Part shown: in pieces, positions 1 through 17,242 of the stretch
Layout: each line of letters starts with the position of its first letter
Position numbering within the stretch: position 1 is the stretch's first letter
Source: Cercis canadensis
Lineage: Eukaryota > Streptophyta > Magnoliopsida > Fabales > Fabaceae
Direction of reading: 5' to 3'
Length of the DNA stretch: 64,000 nucleotides
Assembly (NCBI GenBank): GCA_003255065.1
Contig: QAOA01006876.1
Location: 260,463 to 324,462, forward strand
Position numbers and translations under genes: made by a program
The notes under the pieces: model-generated
What the model was told of the DNA's origin: nothing
The model's input: only the letters and a program-made list of their open reading frames with translations
The model's database searches: none

Positions 1-938
1 TTTCTTCTCAATCTCTGGTTAGTTTCGATTTAGAGGAGACTTTGTGAGACAACGCCAGCAAAATTCCTTTATGTGAAGAATTTGTTGAATGCATTGAGTT
101 TAGTATGTAGTAGACTCGAGCTATTAAGTTTAGTCTAGTGGCAAAAGATATGGATAGTTTGCACAAGATTAAGGTTTGAGCCTCCTTACCATCATGTAAT
201 AAAAAAAGAATATGCAGCTGATCAAGAATCTTATTAAACTTTCCTTTTCTCTTGATTCCACCGCAGGTATAATGTTTCGTTGGCTAAGTAATGCAAAACT
301 GGGTTGATAGAGCTTATTGTCAATAATTCTTGAGAAAGAAAGATGTTTACGAAGCCAAACGCTTTATCAGTGTTAAATTGAAGTTAGATCTTGTTATACC
401 AATGTTCCTAAAAAACGGAATCAATGGTTTACCTCAACCTTGAGAACAACTTGAGATTTCCTATAGCGCTTTTTTGGTTTAAAGACATTTCCTTTAGCTA
501 CCCTCTTGCAAGGACCGTTATTTTGCAACGAAACAGATTATCCAACAGAAAGAGAACTCAAACTTCGGAGTTGAAAGTTATTTAGGTTCTCTCACTTTTT
601 CCCTTATTTCCTTTTCTTCCTTTCAAACTTCCAAACAAAACCCTTACAAATCTATCACTTATGGGGCCATTTAAATCAACTTATTTTTTTAACAAACAAA
701 TGGAACATTGGGGAAAAGAGAAAGAATCCTACTTTCTTAAAAGAAACGCATCAATAAAAGCTATTTTCAACCTATTTTTCAATAAATAAATAAAAGAAAA
801 AAAAAAAGAAAAATCAACAGGCCTAATATATCATATAATGAGTGTCAAACAAAAAATGATATCCGAAACTAGATGGAATATACAAAGCTAAAAGTTACAA
901 GGTATGCCTGTAAATCAAAATTCATCAAGTAAGCAAAA
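1..938. other. 3' flank of the HDA15-like gene
   Basis: This AT-rich stretch lies downstream of the minus-strand histone deacetylase stop codon. The part nearest the gene (roughly 700-938) is probably its 3'UTR. The only other structure seen is a tRNA-like SINE fragment near 128-215, listed separately. No reading frame here resembles a known protein. Confidence 0.5.
128..215 (+). mobile_element. Probable tRNA-derived SINE fragment
   Basis: A box-A-like segment (TAGTCTAGTGGCAAAAG, near 133-149) is followed about 25 bases later by a box-B-like segment (GGTTTGAGCCTCC, near 171-183), then a short tail and an A-run. That order and spacing are typical of the pol III promoter of tRNA-derived plant SINEs. 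I could not find a convincing target-site duplication, so it may be truncated or old. It cannot be a functional tRNA because no acceptor stem forms. Confidence 0.4.
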
Positions 939-3900
939 TCACTTCGATTTTAGACGAAGATTTAGGAAACGGTATAATGAACTTTTTGGTCCCCACTTCC
1001 AGCATATTGGTGCCACGAACCGGCGTCTCTTTTTCTTAATCTGTCTCCCTGCAGAAAAAAATAAAAAAAAAATCAGCCATTTTAAACTGAAAAGTCTTTC
1101 TCAGAACTACAAGACTTTTAACCCCCACCTCTTGTGTAAGAGATGGCAATGCGCAGTATTTTAGTCACGCGAGGAATGAGAAAGCATTTTCCCTTTTCCC
1201 ACCATTCCTCCCCAACTTATCCCAATATGTTAAAAATCAAATAAATCTCCCAAACAAGACGGATGCGAAATTCATTTGAATACAAAGCAAAGGCAGTTGC
1301 TCACTTTTATTACCAAGGCAGTAGATTCCCCATTGAGAGTGCAAATTCATAAAAGTGGGTCGTAAGGCAGGCCAAAACTTCATTTGAATTTTAAGGACAT
1401 CCATAACAGTCTGTAGGCCAGCTTTGGAAGGGAAGCTGTTTTCCAGTTCAAATCCAGGATTGTCACCCAGCAATACCTTTCCCAACATATGCCAAGTCAG
1501 AAAACAAAAAACCTAAAAGAGAGCTTCACAATAACATATTAATATCGGGATCATGCAATAGATTGCTATATACATGCAAAAACTCATATGACCTCCCAAG
1601 AAGTGAAAACTAAAAAAGGAGGATATCCCCAGGTGGAGATATCACCAAAAACATCAAAGAATTTACCTTGATTACAGCCGTGGCAGAAGATGATATAGAC
1701 CGAAGATTATAACTGCAAATAAAAGATATTTAAGTCAACGTGAAGTGAACAACAGAACCCAATAGTATAAACAAGGACCAAAAGCATGAGATACAAACCC
1801 CCCCTCAAGAATGACAAGCAACTTTCCATCAGAAAGAGCATTCAACATGTGTGTCATCTGTGCATAACCATTAGGAGTAACCTGCATCAATGAAGGAACA
1901 TTTAATGTAAGCCTCAGAAAGAATGCAGACCTTAACTGTCAAATTTGATTTGTTAAGCTAAATATTAAATTATTCTGAGTTCTCAATAAAAAATGGCGCA
2001 GATTGTTGAAAAAGAAATACAAGCAGTAAGGCTGCTCATATTCTTTATATGGCAATTTGATGTAATTTATTGAGCAACTGTGAGCCCTAGCCAATAACAT
2101 CTGTACAATTTAGTAATCCATATTATTGAACTGATAACAAAGGACAAAGATTCAGCGCAAATTCTTACATCACAACATCCTAGTGGATCACCTCTGGCAG
2201 CATCAAATCCCGCTGATATAATGGTGAGATCAGGAGCAAACTCAGTAGCTGAAATAGCAAGCAGTTCAAAAACTAATAAATGTTTATCACAAGCAGAGAA
2301 TAGTGTACTCATTAGTAATATACTAACAGGGAAGACAGACAATCATAAGGAACATGGATGCACGGAAGTCTTATCAATGTACCTCAAAAAGTAGGCTCAA
2401 CCATCTACTGAAATTTAAATGTGTAACAGAAAATGTACCAATATTCTTATTGTTACACCATTCAGAGAAAAAGAAAATGTAAAGCACATTGTCCACTGAT
2501 TCAAGTAAAAGTTCCACCAGGGCAAACAATCTATCAAAGGCTAAACCAGATTCTTTTTACCGACATGTTACCAGCCTGTGGAGGCACTCTCATGAATTAA
2601 CCTAGGAGCCCATATCTGTGAGGAACCTAGGCACCCCGATTTCATCAAGGTATCAAGTCCCTCATAACAGAATATATGTATAGACAGCAAAAAAGATCAC
2701 AATATATACTAACCTATCGGAAGGACAACATGCTTAAATGCAAAAATATAATCATTATCGCCAACTCCCCCTCGACTCCATGGAATATTCACACAGTGTC
2801 CTTCTGCACCCATGGTACCAACCTGAAAAAATAAAAAACTGAGTATGACCACTTCTTAGGGTTCAGACACATTGAACAGCATTTCTCATGATTTATGGAA
2901 CATAATGTCAAAAATACTAAAATACTGAGGTAAGGTTGAGTTGAAAAAACAGATATAATTAAGGGTTAAACAGAAAAAAAGGTGAAAGACGCATTAACAT
3001 TCAGCAAAAAAGTTATCCTGCAGTATCCAGTATGCATAACAGCAGAGTGGGGAAGTAAATGTCAAACTAAAAACTGTATCTGGAAGAGAAAAACAGCCAA
3101 AAGCATATGCACAAAGCAGGCATACCATTTTGGTCAACATCAACGAGGACATAAGTTAAAAAACAGTAAAAAAAAACTATGGTCTATTAACTTCTCTATT
3201 CAGATTTTGAAAAACATTTTTAGCATACCTTACAATTCAATATTTCCTGAACAAAGGAGAAGAAAAAGTTTCACCCTAAATGCCACCACAAACCATGCTC
3301 AGTAACATACTGGGTAGTGACAATATATTTTATTTAACAAAACATCAGCAGATCACCTTCCAAGAATTTACTCACATGCTGACTCCAATACAAAGGCTAA
3401 GAAATCATTTTTATGATAACAACAGTCGAAGAAACAATAAAATATATAACATGATAAAAAATAAAAATGCCAGAAATGACTTAAGAAAATAAATGAGCAC
3501 CAAGTTACTGATTGATTATGACCGAGTAAAGATGTCATGCAAATCAGCAGGACAATACTGAACCCCAATCAAAGTCCCAATTGCACTTATTGTCAATATC
3601 ACACAAGAAACATATCTTATTTTAATTACTTTTCTTCACCCTATAAGAAAACATCAAATTTCCATTGATACCAGACCAAAAAGCACCTGGCTGAGTAGGC
3701 CAGCAGCAGCAGTTTAGTTTGAAAAATTGTCTGCAATCAAGTACCTCATCGGCAGCTCCAGTACCAGGATAAAACCTTCCTCCCTCATGCCTATGCAATG
3801 ATATATACAAGACCTAAAGAACAGATAAAACTCATCAGCACCAGTAAAAAAACAATAAAATAAAAAGCTAGTGCATAATTCCTGAAGCCAAAAAGTAAAT

Positions 3901-6900
3901 CTAAAAATAAAAAAATCCATGCAGAAAACTCAAACCAGAGCAAGATTAGAACATTGCATCATCCTTTAAATACGAGAACAAACAAACACATCACATCATG
4001 GCTTTCACAACTTTTACCATTGAAATTTCATGAAACTACTCATAGCAGCAGTAGCACAAATTAATGCAGTTTGCACAATGGTAAAAAAATTCTGGTTAAG
4101 GATAACATATAGCCATAGAGTAGACTTCTTTAAGAAATAATTTCAAAAGAGACAAGTAGACAATTCAAAAAGTTTGCATGCACAGTGAGAGAAAAAAAAA
4201 ACAATAATTATTATGCAACTCACCGATTTGTTTGAATCAAATATTTCCTGAGTGCCATTGCCATGGTGAACATCCTGTAATAATCATGAAGAACAATCAG
4301 CTCATACTTTAATGGCATAGCCCATGTTCCATTCAGCACTACCTTCAGGAAAATCACAGAAAATCATTAAGAAACATCATGAACAAGGGCATTACCCAAT
4401 CTACAATCAGCACCTTCCTAGCCCCAGCAACCTGAGCAGCTAATGCTGCAACTGCTGCATTATTATGAAGGCAAAACCCCATAGCCTGTTTCACACCAGC
4501 ATGATGACCAGGAGGCCTAACCTGATTGAAGAAGGAACATACGTTAACATAGTAGAGAACAAATCTTAAATGTATTTAGAGTTTGGACAATAGTTATTAG
4601 GAACAGCTCAAGGATGTAAAATCATCCAGACCAAAGCAAAACCATTTTTAGCACGTCCAGAAACAATAGATGATGCAAGATCGGCACATAACCCAGCTGC
4701 AAGCCTTGCAGCACGTGCTGAATGCTCATTGGCATATGTGTCAGGGGTGAAATAACTGTAATCACATACAAATAATCAATCATGACTACAACATCATCTC
4801 AACATTCAGCAAGCACATTAGTACGTACTAGCACAAGCATTTAATGAACTTTAATCAAAAAGTTGTCTTCCATTAAGAGGGGGAAGGGAAGGAAGGAAAT
4901 GGAACGAATTCATAGATAAGGTTTCACTCATTGGCAGGTGGATATCTTTCGTAAATAGTAATATCACTGATAATCACAAAATAAAAGACACATCATAATC
5001 AAAACATACCCTATATCATTGGATAGATCTAAACAAAAGGTTCCAAATCTGGCGTACCTTTATTATAAAAATTCCACAGTTAAGAAGTTCTTTTTGCAAA
5101 TAAATAGATCCTTAATTTCACTTTATCAGATTTATTTTTCATCCCTATGCTCTGTTCTTGAATCTTAATAGAGCAAAAGAACAGTTTAAAGCCTCATATT
5201 GAATAACTGCCCATGCACAGAGAGACACACAAGCACACACAGATGAAGAGAGAGCAATAAACATACCTCGAAATTAGTTGGCTTGTAATTTCCACTGATT
5301 CAATATGCTCCAAAGAATGAACCTTTAATTTCAATAGTGTAAAGGGTTAAAATTGGTTCGTAATCCTAAAGAGTAACTACATAGATTTTCTGTAAAAAGA
5401 AAAAGGAGACAAAAATTGGATACTAAAGTTTCCGCATTATCATAATCACAGATAATTATCAAAAAATCAGTGTGTCTATCAATCAATATATGGATGTATA
5501 TGATCCAGAACATATCATCATTAACAAGCATGTCCAATCTTTTGAACCTCGTATGCCTCCATGATACTGATAAGTCAATTACCATTTGAAGTTCTTCGGG
5601 CGTGATTTCTCTGGCAGCGATTGGGTAGCATCTTCCAGGAAAAATACCTGCATGGGTCAAATTTGGTAAATTGATGGAGTGGGTTCCTAATACTTTAAAA
5701 CTGAAAAACAAATGCAGCAATGCACAATGTTGAGAAAATTTACAAAAGAAATATACCAGCTCTAGCAAAAGAAGCAGCAATTGCTTGAAGACGATCTGGC
5801 CTTTCAGGATGTGGATGTGACTTCATTTCAACCTACTCTAGCACAGTGAGCATCAGAAGAAATCATCACATTACCAGACATGCAATTTTCAGGAAAAATC
5901 CAACTTGGATCATGGCATGCATCATATTCAAAATCTAGTGTTACTACACTGAAACTTAGCGAAACAGAACCATACTTCTGCATGTAGCAACATTCTCTCA
6001 TCAAAGCCAATTGCTGTGGAACTATTTATTGCTGAATTTTTTGAGCCAACATCTACAAAAATAAGGACAAAACTAAATGACAACAATATTCATATTCTCA
6101 AATAAAGTAGAAGTGTAATACCACACTAAAATCAAAAGAGCATGCAAAGAGTGCAGGAACCACTTAATGAGCATGTGAGAGTAATATCTAATATATCAAA
6201 CTCAAAGATTTGTATCTCAACCATGTTATATATACATTCACAAAGCAATTGCACAGAGTCATTCAAAATAAATGACTATAAGAGCACAATTTTGAATAAT
6301 TTTTTTATTGTTGGGCACTAAGTTAAAGATACGGCTCACTAAGAAAAAACACAATTAAGACATGGAGTCTTTATCTCAACATAATATACAAGATGCATTA
6401 TAGTCAAGAACTACTACTTTTACGTTCCCATGAGCTTGTAGAGGATCCTTTCAACTAATTCAGAATTAAAGATTAAAAACCCCAAGGATTTGGCCTGGTG
6501 GTATGGATGCAATAGGTTCATCCAAACTAACCAAGATTCGAATCCTAGGGCCAACACCTAGGGGAACTTGCAAATTTAAGTTCCCATTGAAAGTTTTTTT
6601 CATGTTTATACCCCCTCCCCAAAGATTAAATTAAAAACAAAAAAAAGATGGCTAACCAAATAATCACAAGAAGCATAAATGACAGTGGAGAAATCAAATT
6701 AATTAGACATTCAAGATTATGACAGCTCAAACTGAAAAATAAAAAAGGGAACAATTTGTTGATATTTGGAAGAAAAGTTTGATTGGATTCCTTTCTGAAC
6801 TAATATTATCCATTTTACCAAAACTAGGTACAATTTTTGTAAAGAGCTTAGGAAAACAGATATTTACTAAAACATTGCGGCATCAATTATAACTACATCC

Positions 6901-7755
6901 GACAAGCTTCTAAGCCAAACATGCATATGCACCTTTTTGTCTTTCTTTCATTATTGACTCAACCTCAGTAGTATCCATGTCTTCTGCAAAGGGAGATGCA
7001 AAAAACCCATGGCTCAAGATTTTGGAATCTTTATGTTCTCCACATATCTGCACATAGAGGACAGCACCACATTATCCACAAACAAACACATGTCATCAAG
7101 ATGCAAAGGTAAAATGCTTTACTACCAAATGCGGAACCATATCTCAGGATTGCTAACTCACCATAAAAAAAATTAAATTTCATACCAAAAAAAGACCACA
7201 ATTACCATTGTAACTTACAAAAGAAAAGCAAATTACAAACATACGTCACAATAGATGGCATCATCAAGGTTAACCATGGTACAGTTTCTGCAGAACCACT
7301 TAATGATTTCCACACGCTTTTGTAAGGGCTCCCAGTCACTGTCATCATCGTCATCCTCGTCAAACAGGTATTGGTTGTTATACATATCCTCAAGAGTCAC
7401 TTCCTTCTGCTGCCTGGCCCTTTTCTGCAGCTAAATGATATTGTCAAATGTAAAAGATAACATATGTTTGAAGCTATAATACATCATTATATATGGAAGC
7501 AAAAATTTCATTACTACAACTATGGGTCCAATTCTAACTCACAGATACAGCATCAGGCTGTGGTTTTCCTTCAAGACTGTTTGATACTTCCCCTGAGTTT
7601 CCATCATTACAAGCGGTAACATTGGTTTCATCAGACAGCACGTTTTCACGTCTTCCAATAAACCCTTTGGAAGGAACTTCATCAGTTTGCTTGTGTAGAC
7701 TGTTCTCAGCTTCCCCATTTGTTAGACGACTCACATTCAGTGTTTCAGTAACCAT
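939..7755 (-). CDS. HDA15: Class II histone deacetylase with RanBP2-type zinc finger (HDA15-like)
   Basis: This is a nuclear zinc-dependent lysine deacetylase and transcriptional co-repressor. Coding exons in transcript order are 7755-7543, 7430-7245, 7047-6933, 6052-5976, 5832-5757, 5647-5583, 5322-5267, 4755-4632, 4521-4396, 4274-4224, 3813-3745, 2822-2714, 2248-2169, 1881-1799, 1712-1667, 1476-1305 and 1048-939. They sum to 1758 nt, or 585 residues plus stop. After an acidic N-terminus comes a RanBP2 zinc finger (CRNC...CDIC, about residues 118-135), which within the plant HDAC family marks HDA15. The deacetylase domain follows: PPGHHAG (H310/H311), the zinc ligands D347 and H349 in DVHHGNG, D438 in [11 protein letters not shown], and the catalytic Tyr478 in EGGYNL. 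All active-site residues are present, so the enzyme should be active. The basic C-terminal tail (RQIKKKRRR...WKWG) is carried by a separate last exon. In Arabidopsis HDA15 acts with PIF factors to repress light-responsive genes; that role is inferred here by homology. Confidence 0.95.
6481..6620 (+). mobile_element. tRNA-derived SINE in an HDA15 intron
   Basis: It lies in the intron 6053-6932, antisense to the gene. A box-A-like TGGCCTGGTGGTATGG (6491-6506) is followed by a box-B-like AGATTCGAATCCT (6534-6546). The 3' end is C-rich (CCCCCTCCCC) before an A-rich flank. The 10-base direct repeat AAAGATTAAA occurs at 6468-6477 and 6621-6630 and probably is the target-site duplication. The element is intronic and leaves both splice sites intact. 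Confidence 0.65.
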
Positions 7756-8250
7756 TTTGTAAAGTATACACTACCAGAATAAACCTTTTAGTTAGTACAT
7801 TCCTTCCTAATGAACCCAGCAAGCGTCCCTCTCTGTTCAAATAAACGCCACAAAGGCACAAACCGTATCAAAATAAGAGATAAACACCGAAAAATTTGTC
7901 CTAACTCAGCAGACATCATATGTGACGAATCCTTAAGAAGAAATGTACAACCCATACATGTTTCTCTTCGATTTCGAGGTATATCCCATGAATAAAAAAT
8001 TTCTTAAAAAACATAAAGACAAAACAAGCTTGAAACCACCTCACATGAAGAAAGTGATAGCAAGCACAGAGAAATTCGAGGAAGACGAGAGAGGTTGAGA
8101 ATGAGATCTGATTGGGTTTGGATCTCTTTAACAAGGTAATAAGAAAAACCAGAAGCACAGTAGAACACAGAGAGAGAGCGGTCTTACCGGCATAGACCAG
8201 CAGCGACGCACCGTACAGAAGTCACCGACGTCGTGGCTTCGGGGCTTGGG
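7756..8250 (-). promoter_or_regulatory. 5'UTR of HDA15-like gene with a UTR intron
   Basis: Read on the minus strand, a non-coding first exon (about 8250 to 8188) ends at a good donor (CCG|GTAAGAC). An acceptor (TCTGGTAG|TGTATAC) lies just before the start codon, leaving UTR bases 7770-7756. This gives a 5'UTR intron of about 417 bp (8187-7771), which is common in plant chromatin genes and often raises expression. The transcription start is not visible, so the upstream limit is approximate. Confidence 0.55.
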
Positions 8251-9600
8251 AAGGAACGGAAAATAAATTCTTTTTTGAAAATGGAATTGAAACTGCTTAC
8301 GTTGAGAGAGCCCAACCCGAAAACCAGAAGGGTTAGTGATAAGTGCTGCTCAATATTTATTTAGAGAAAAAAAAAAAAAAAAAAGTGCTACACAATGTTT
8401 ATGTTCACAAAACTGTCTATGATGGCACAATAATCTATTTCAATAAATGGAAAATCTGAATTTAGATTAGATAATGATGTATAGATGATTTTTTTCTATA
8501 GATGTTTTATAAAATACATTGTTAGTAAAATCTAATTTGATGCACTCGTTTGATTTTTTCTATTAAACATAAATTGTATATAATTGTATGAATAAAATTG
8601 TGATGACATTAATCTTTTGGATTAGCCCGTGTTGTTTCATTTGTGTTTTTTAATTGTCATTAGAAAAAAGGATATCCTTTTCTTTTCTTTTTTATGTGAA
8701 AAATTTTGTCCTTTTTCACACCACTATCTTGTGTGTGAATAATATGATAATTTGGACCTTGATAAAATAAGTGAAAAATAAAAATAAATTTATAAAATAA
8801 TTTCATTTATTCAAAATATAAATTTTAAAACAGAAACATCATGAATGGTAAAGAGAAAATGAGAAAAAAAAAATTAGTGCTAGTAAGAAAATAAAAGTGA
8901 AATTTTTTGTTCATTTTCATTACTTTGGTAATTAAATCCCCCTCCTATTGGTTATCTTGTGCACATACTATTTGTCACAAAAGTTTCAAGTTTCAACTAA
9001 GTTGGCTTACTAAAATAATGTAGCAAGTATAACTAAAGGGATGCGGAGCTCAGCATTATGAGTTTTATAAATGGATCATAGTATAGTAAGCTACATGATG
9101 TGAAAACTATATTCAGTTATTGAAGAATGATGTGAGTATCAATATGAAGAAGGAAAAACAAAAGTGTAATAATGATTATATGAGCATGTTTGGAGACAAC
9201 CTTTGTAGAGATGAGATTTGTATTACCTTAATGATACACTAAAATTAGAAACTCTAAACATACTCTTGGATCTCTATCTATCTACTAACTTGATTTTGAG
9301 CTCGAGGAAAGCGATTGATTGCTTGAACAACTAAGTATATTCCACTTCATGTATAAAATTAGCTTTGGATCGATCCAATAAGGATAGAAGGCATAGAAAA
9401 TAACAAAAAGAGGATATCTGTTTAAAGTGTGTTGTTTAAGAATTAACAAAAAGAACAAAAAGGGAGTTATCCATATTACATGATTGTTCCTGTACATATT
9501 TCACTAACATTTCCTTCCTACAATCGCCCAAAAGAAGAAAAGCAAGAAGGAAGAAAATAATTTTGAAGTGTAAAATCGATGTAAACGAGAAGTGGCTTCC
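8251..9600. other. Intergenic, AT-rich
   Basis: This spacer lies between two divergent or parallel minus-strand genes. It contains a poly-A run near 8364-8383 and otherwise unstructured AT-rich sequence. The right-hand part (about 9500-9640) is probably the 3'UTR of the small peptide gene. I see no coding sequence or RNA gene. Confidence 0.4.
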
Positions 9601-9641
9601 TCTGTCTCTGCTGTTGGATTGTGTAGGTGATGAGAAAATTG

Positions 9642-9770
9642 CTAATCGTGGCAGCGTAGAAGCATTACCACACATCTCCTAAATATGTATAGCCTACCTC
9701 TACCTTGTTTGAAAAGCATACCCATTCCTTTGCACGAAAACCTTCTCCTACTTCCATTCTCCATCTTCAT
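9642..9770 (-). CDS. DVL/ROTUNDIFOLIA-like small polypeptide, 42 residues
   Basis: The reading frame gives a 42-residue basic peptide, intronless, beginning [10 protein letters not shown] and ending [17 protein letters not shown]. The C-terminal half matches the DVL/RTFL signature: a Lys/Arg-rich stretch, then (R/K)-x-R-(L/I/F)-Y-I-x-RRC-x-x-ML-L, ending in His-Asp. The family comprises plant-specific, membrane-associated micropeptides that limit polar cell proliferation when overexpressed and affect leaf, trichome and fruit shape. I chose the ATG at 9770; a second in-frame ATG two codons later is possible. Upstream codons stay open to a TTG but contain no further ATG. A strong TATA box lies about 180 bases upstream. 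Oddity: family members usually have Cys directly after MLL (for example MLLC-x-HD), whereas here the order is MLL-Arg-Cys-His-Asp. Function is inferred from the signature only. Confidence 0.75.
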   Translation of the reverse strand: MKMENGSRRRFSCKGMGMLFKQGRGRLYIFRRCVVMLLRCHD

Positions 9771-9946
9771 TCTCTCTCCAATCCAAACTATATATATGGA
9801 TCTGCTCGATCGCTTTCTCTTTTCAACTGGACTTGGAAAAATGGTAGATATGTGAAGCTTGCAGGTAATCAAAGTATCTGCTTTGGGGAACTATTCACCT
9901 CAAAGCGATGACTATATGTTTGGATGAAAAGAGAAAGAAGGCAGCT

Positions 9947-9957
9947 CTTATATATAG
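9947..9957 (-). promoter_or_regulatory. TATA box of the DVL-like gene
   Basis: The minus strand reads CTATATATAAG here, a near-ideal plant TATA box. Transcription would start about 30 bases downstream (near 9915), giving a 5'UTR of about 145 nt before the ATG at 9770. A second TATA-like run (TATATATAG, plus coordinates about 9789-9798) is too close to the start codon to be the main one. Confidence 0.55.
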
Positions 9958-12480
9958 GGGGCAGATGGAGTGCAGTGGTTCACTTTAGGTGAACCATCAT
10001 AAGAAAAATAACGTAAAAAAAATAGTTGAGTGTTATTAAAAAAGTCCTTAGACTTACGGGTTCTATTTTTAAACTTAAGAGTCATAATCAAAATTATCAA
10101 AAAGAACATCATGAAGCACTACACTTTAAGCCCCAACTCAAGTTGCAGGTAATATCCGGAATGTTATAAACCAAATATCGGGCTGATATTTTAGTTCCAA
10201 GAAAGGTATAATTTCTTCCATAATTTGGTCCAGAGTATCTTTTCACTATTACCTATCAATATGGTAGGTATGGGCTATATAATTTATCAAAATAGAAGGT
10301 ATGGGCTATGGGCTACAATAACTCAATTATGCAGTAAGAAAATTAGAACACAAAGAAGAGAAATTGAAGGTCTAATAGTGGACTTGGTGGGATGTTTATC
10401 CGTTGTACATAACACAGTAGTGCAGAGATTTAGTTTGATTAGATTGTAAAGTACAAAACTTTCCTTTCAATGCTAAAGATCAAAGAGGGCCTACTTAATT
10501 ATGATATGGATTCGGCAATATATCTTTTGGTTGAAAATTGAAATCATTGAACACCGAATTCGCACTTGAGAAAGCTACAATGTGATGAAAGAGCCCAATA
10601 CAAATCAGAGATCCCATCTGATTTCGTTCTTATTTATTATAAGTGGGGAGGACATAGCTATGTAGAGTTTGAGAAAGGAGCCCTGGTTGCACGTGAACTT
10701 CAGCTGATAAACATGGCCACTGTCTGTGACGCGGAAGACAACGGTTCTTTATTACTAACTAGTTTGGAACCGCACATTCTTCATTTCTTCTTCATGGCTG
10801 TGGTTGAGACTGCTCTAATCAGTTCATTTATTGGTTGCTAGAAATTGACCAGTCATATACACAGTCAGATTAACACTTTTGTTCTTATCATCAGATTAAT
10901 CATTTATGCATGCAATGCAATGACAGCGACGACACCTTTTTTGTTTTTGGTTTTTTAAAGTATTTTTAAATTTTGTCCAAGATTAATTTTTTAAGGTATT
11001 GTTAGACGCTAAAATAGAAATTTATCCCAACAAAGTTTGTTGTATCCACAAGAGCTTGAATTTGAGATCAATTACTTAAGCGACCAGAATTCCTTTTATT
11101 CACTCCAACCTTAGTTGGTGGCACCTTCAAGTCTTATGACTATCATTCATTTGCAGCCAAGTGAACAAGTGAAAGCATTGAATGTGTGAAGTTTTGAACT
11201 TGCCACTGGCAGCTTATTATCCAAAACAGAAACTGGAAATAAGTATCATGCGCATCTTGTTTACTGTGGGGAGAATCATTGATATATATGTGAGGGGCCC
11301 CTACTTGGAGAGGAAAGTGACACAAGAAGAATAGTGCAATTGGAAAATCTCGACCTTCAAGTAGATACTAGCGAACTAGCTTATTGGAGAACCGCATTGG
11401 CAGATTCACAGAATTCAGCTAGAGAAAGGGAAAACTCACTATATATGTATTTAAAGCATAATTATTATTGAAAGGAAAAGGGATCGAGTACGAAAATATC
11501 ATACAATTATAACAAATCTATATGCTCTGTACTATGAAGTTTTTGGCACATAAAAAAAAAGTGTAAAGCATAAAAACTTAAATTATATTAAACAAAAAAC
11601 CTAAAAATGATTTAAACTTATATTTCTAACATGCCTGTTCACATAAAAATTCGTTTAATTTATAAGGGTGGTTAAAATACAAGTCTATCGCTATGTTTTG
11701 CTACAATTGTTCTTTAATTATAATTACAAGAAAAATATAATGGAGAATAAAACAAACCTGCTCATCACTGATCATGGAGGCTCTCATAGCATGCTGATAG
11801 CCAACCCAATTTTTTTTTTTTTTTTTTGATAATCAACCCAATCTAAAAGTTTAAACTATAAAATAAAGTTCAATAATGATTGGATTTATGTACACAAATT
11901 ATAGTATTTAAATAAATAGAAGAAAACCACCATGATATTGAGAGTTTTTTTTTTTTATATCTAAATTACATTTTATTTTTATGCAATAATTGATTGAGCA
12001 TAATGTTATTTAGGGAATTTTATTTATGAAAAAGAAAAGATAAGGCAAAGAATATATATATATATAGAGGTTTTTTATATACTTTTGATATTTATGTGAT
12101 ATATTATACCACATGAAAATAATCAATGTGTGAATGACATGTATACAAGTTAACTGTTTTTAAGTTTATTTGAGAAAATAAAATAAAATAATATAAAAAT
12201 TAAGTATGTTTGTCACGTCAATGTAGTATGACATACACATATAATATTATAAAAATAGAATCCTTGTATATATATATATATATATTTTAATTTGGGGCGG
12301 CTCCTATTCTTCTTACTGGGCCAACCTAAAGTTATATACCGTTTTGATTAAGGTCCATTAGGATTGGGTTTGTGATTCAGCCTTTCACGGATCTGATCCA
12401 ATCAAATTGAGCCCAAACACTGGAATCGGAGCAATAGAACGGGTCGGGCACTTTACGCTAAATCCATGTCTCCAACCAAA
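9958..12480. other. Intergenic spacer between the divergent DVL-like and TRM5 genes
   Basis: The stretch is AT-rich. An imperfect tandem duplication containing GGTATGGGCTAT lies at about 10257-10318, an 18-T run at about 11810-11827, and short AT repeats near 12054-12065 and 12269-12284. Several open frames exist (for example 10566-10841), but none shows homology, codon structure or splice sites that I can defend. The right-hand end probably holds the TRM5 promoter and UTR. Confidence 0.4.
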
Positions 12481-12731
12481 CCTCCCCGGAAGAAGCGATT
12501 TGGACTATTTTTCTAGTTTGCTCCGGCGCTGCGTTGAACCCTCGTAGTCTCCTGTACCATCTTCAGTTAGTTGCACCATTCTTTGCTTCTTGAAACTGTG
12601 CGCACAGTAATTCATTTAAAGCTTCCAATATCTTTCAACCCTGGTGTTGATAGTTCCAGCTTTTCTTTGTTCTTTTGGCTTCAGAGACTTTGGAACGCTT
12701 CACAGAGCTTAGCTTGATCTAAATTTATGCA

Positions 12732-17242
<4,511 letters not shown>

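Noticed and set aside
10566-10841. 91-codon open frame on the plus strand
   Set aside because: No family motif, signal, splice context or promoter that I could identify; consistent with chance in AT-rich DNA.
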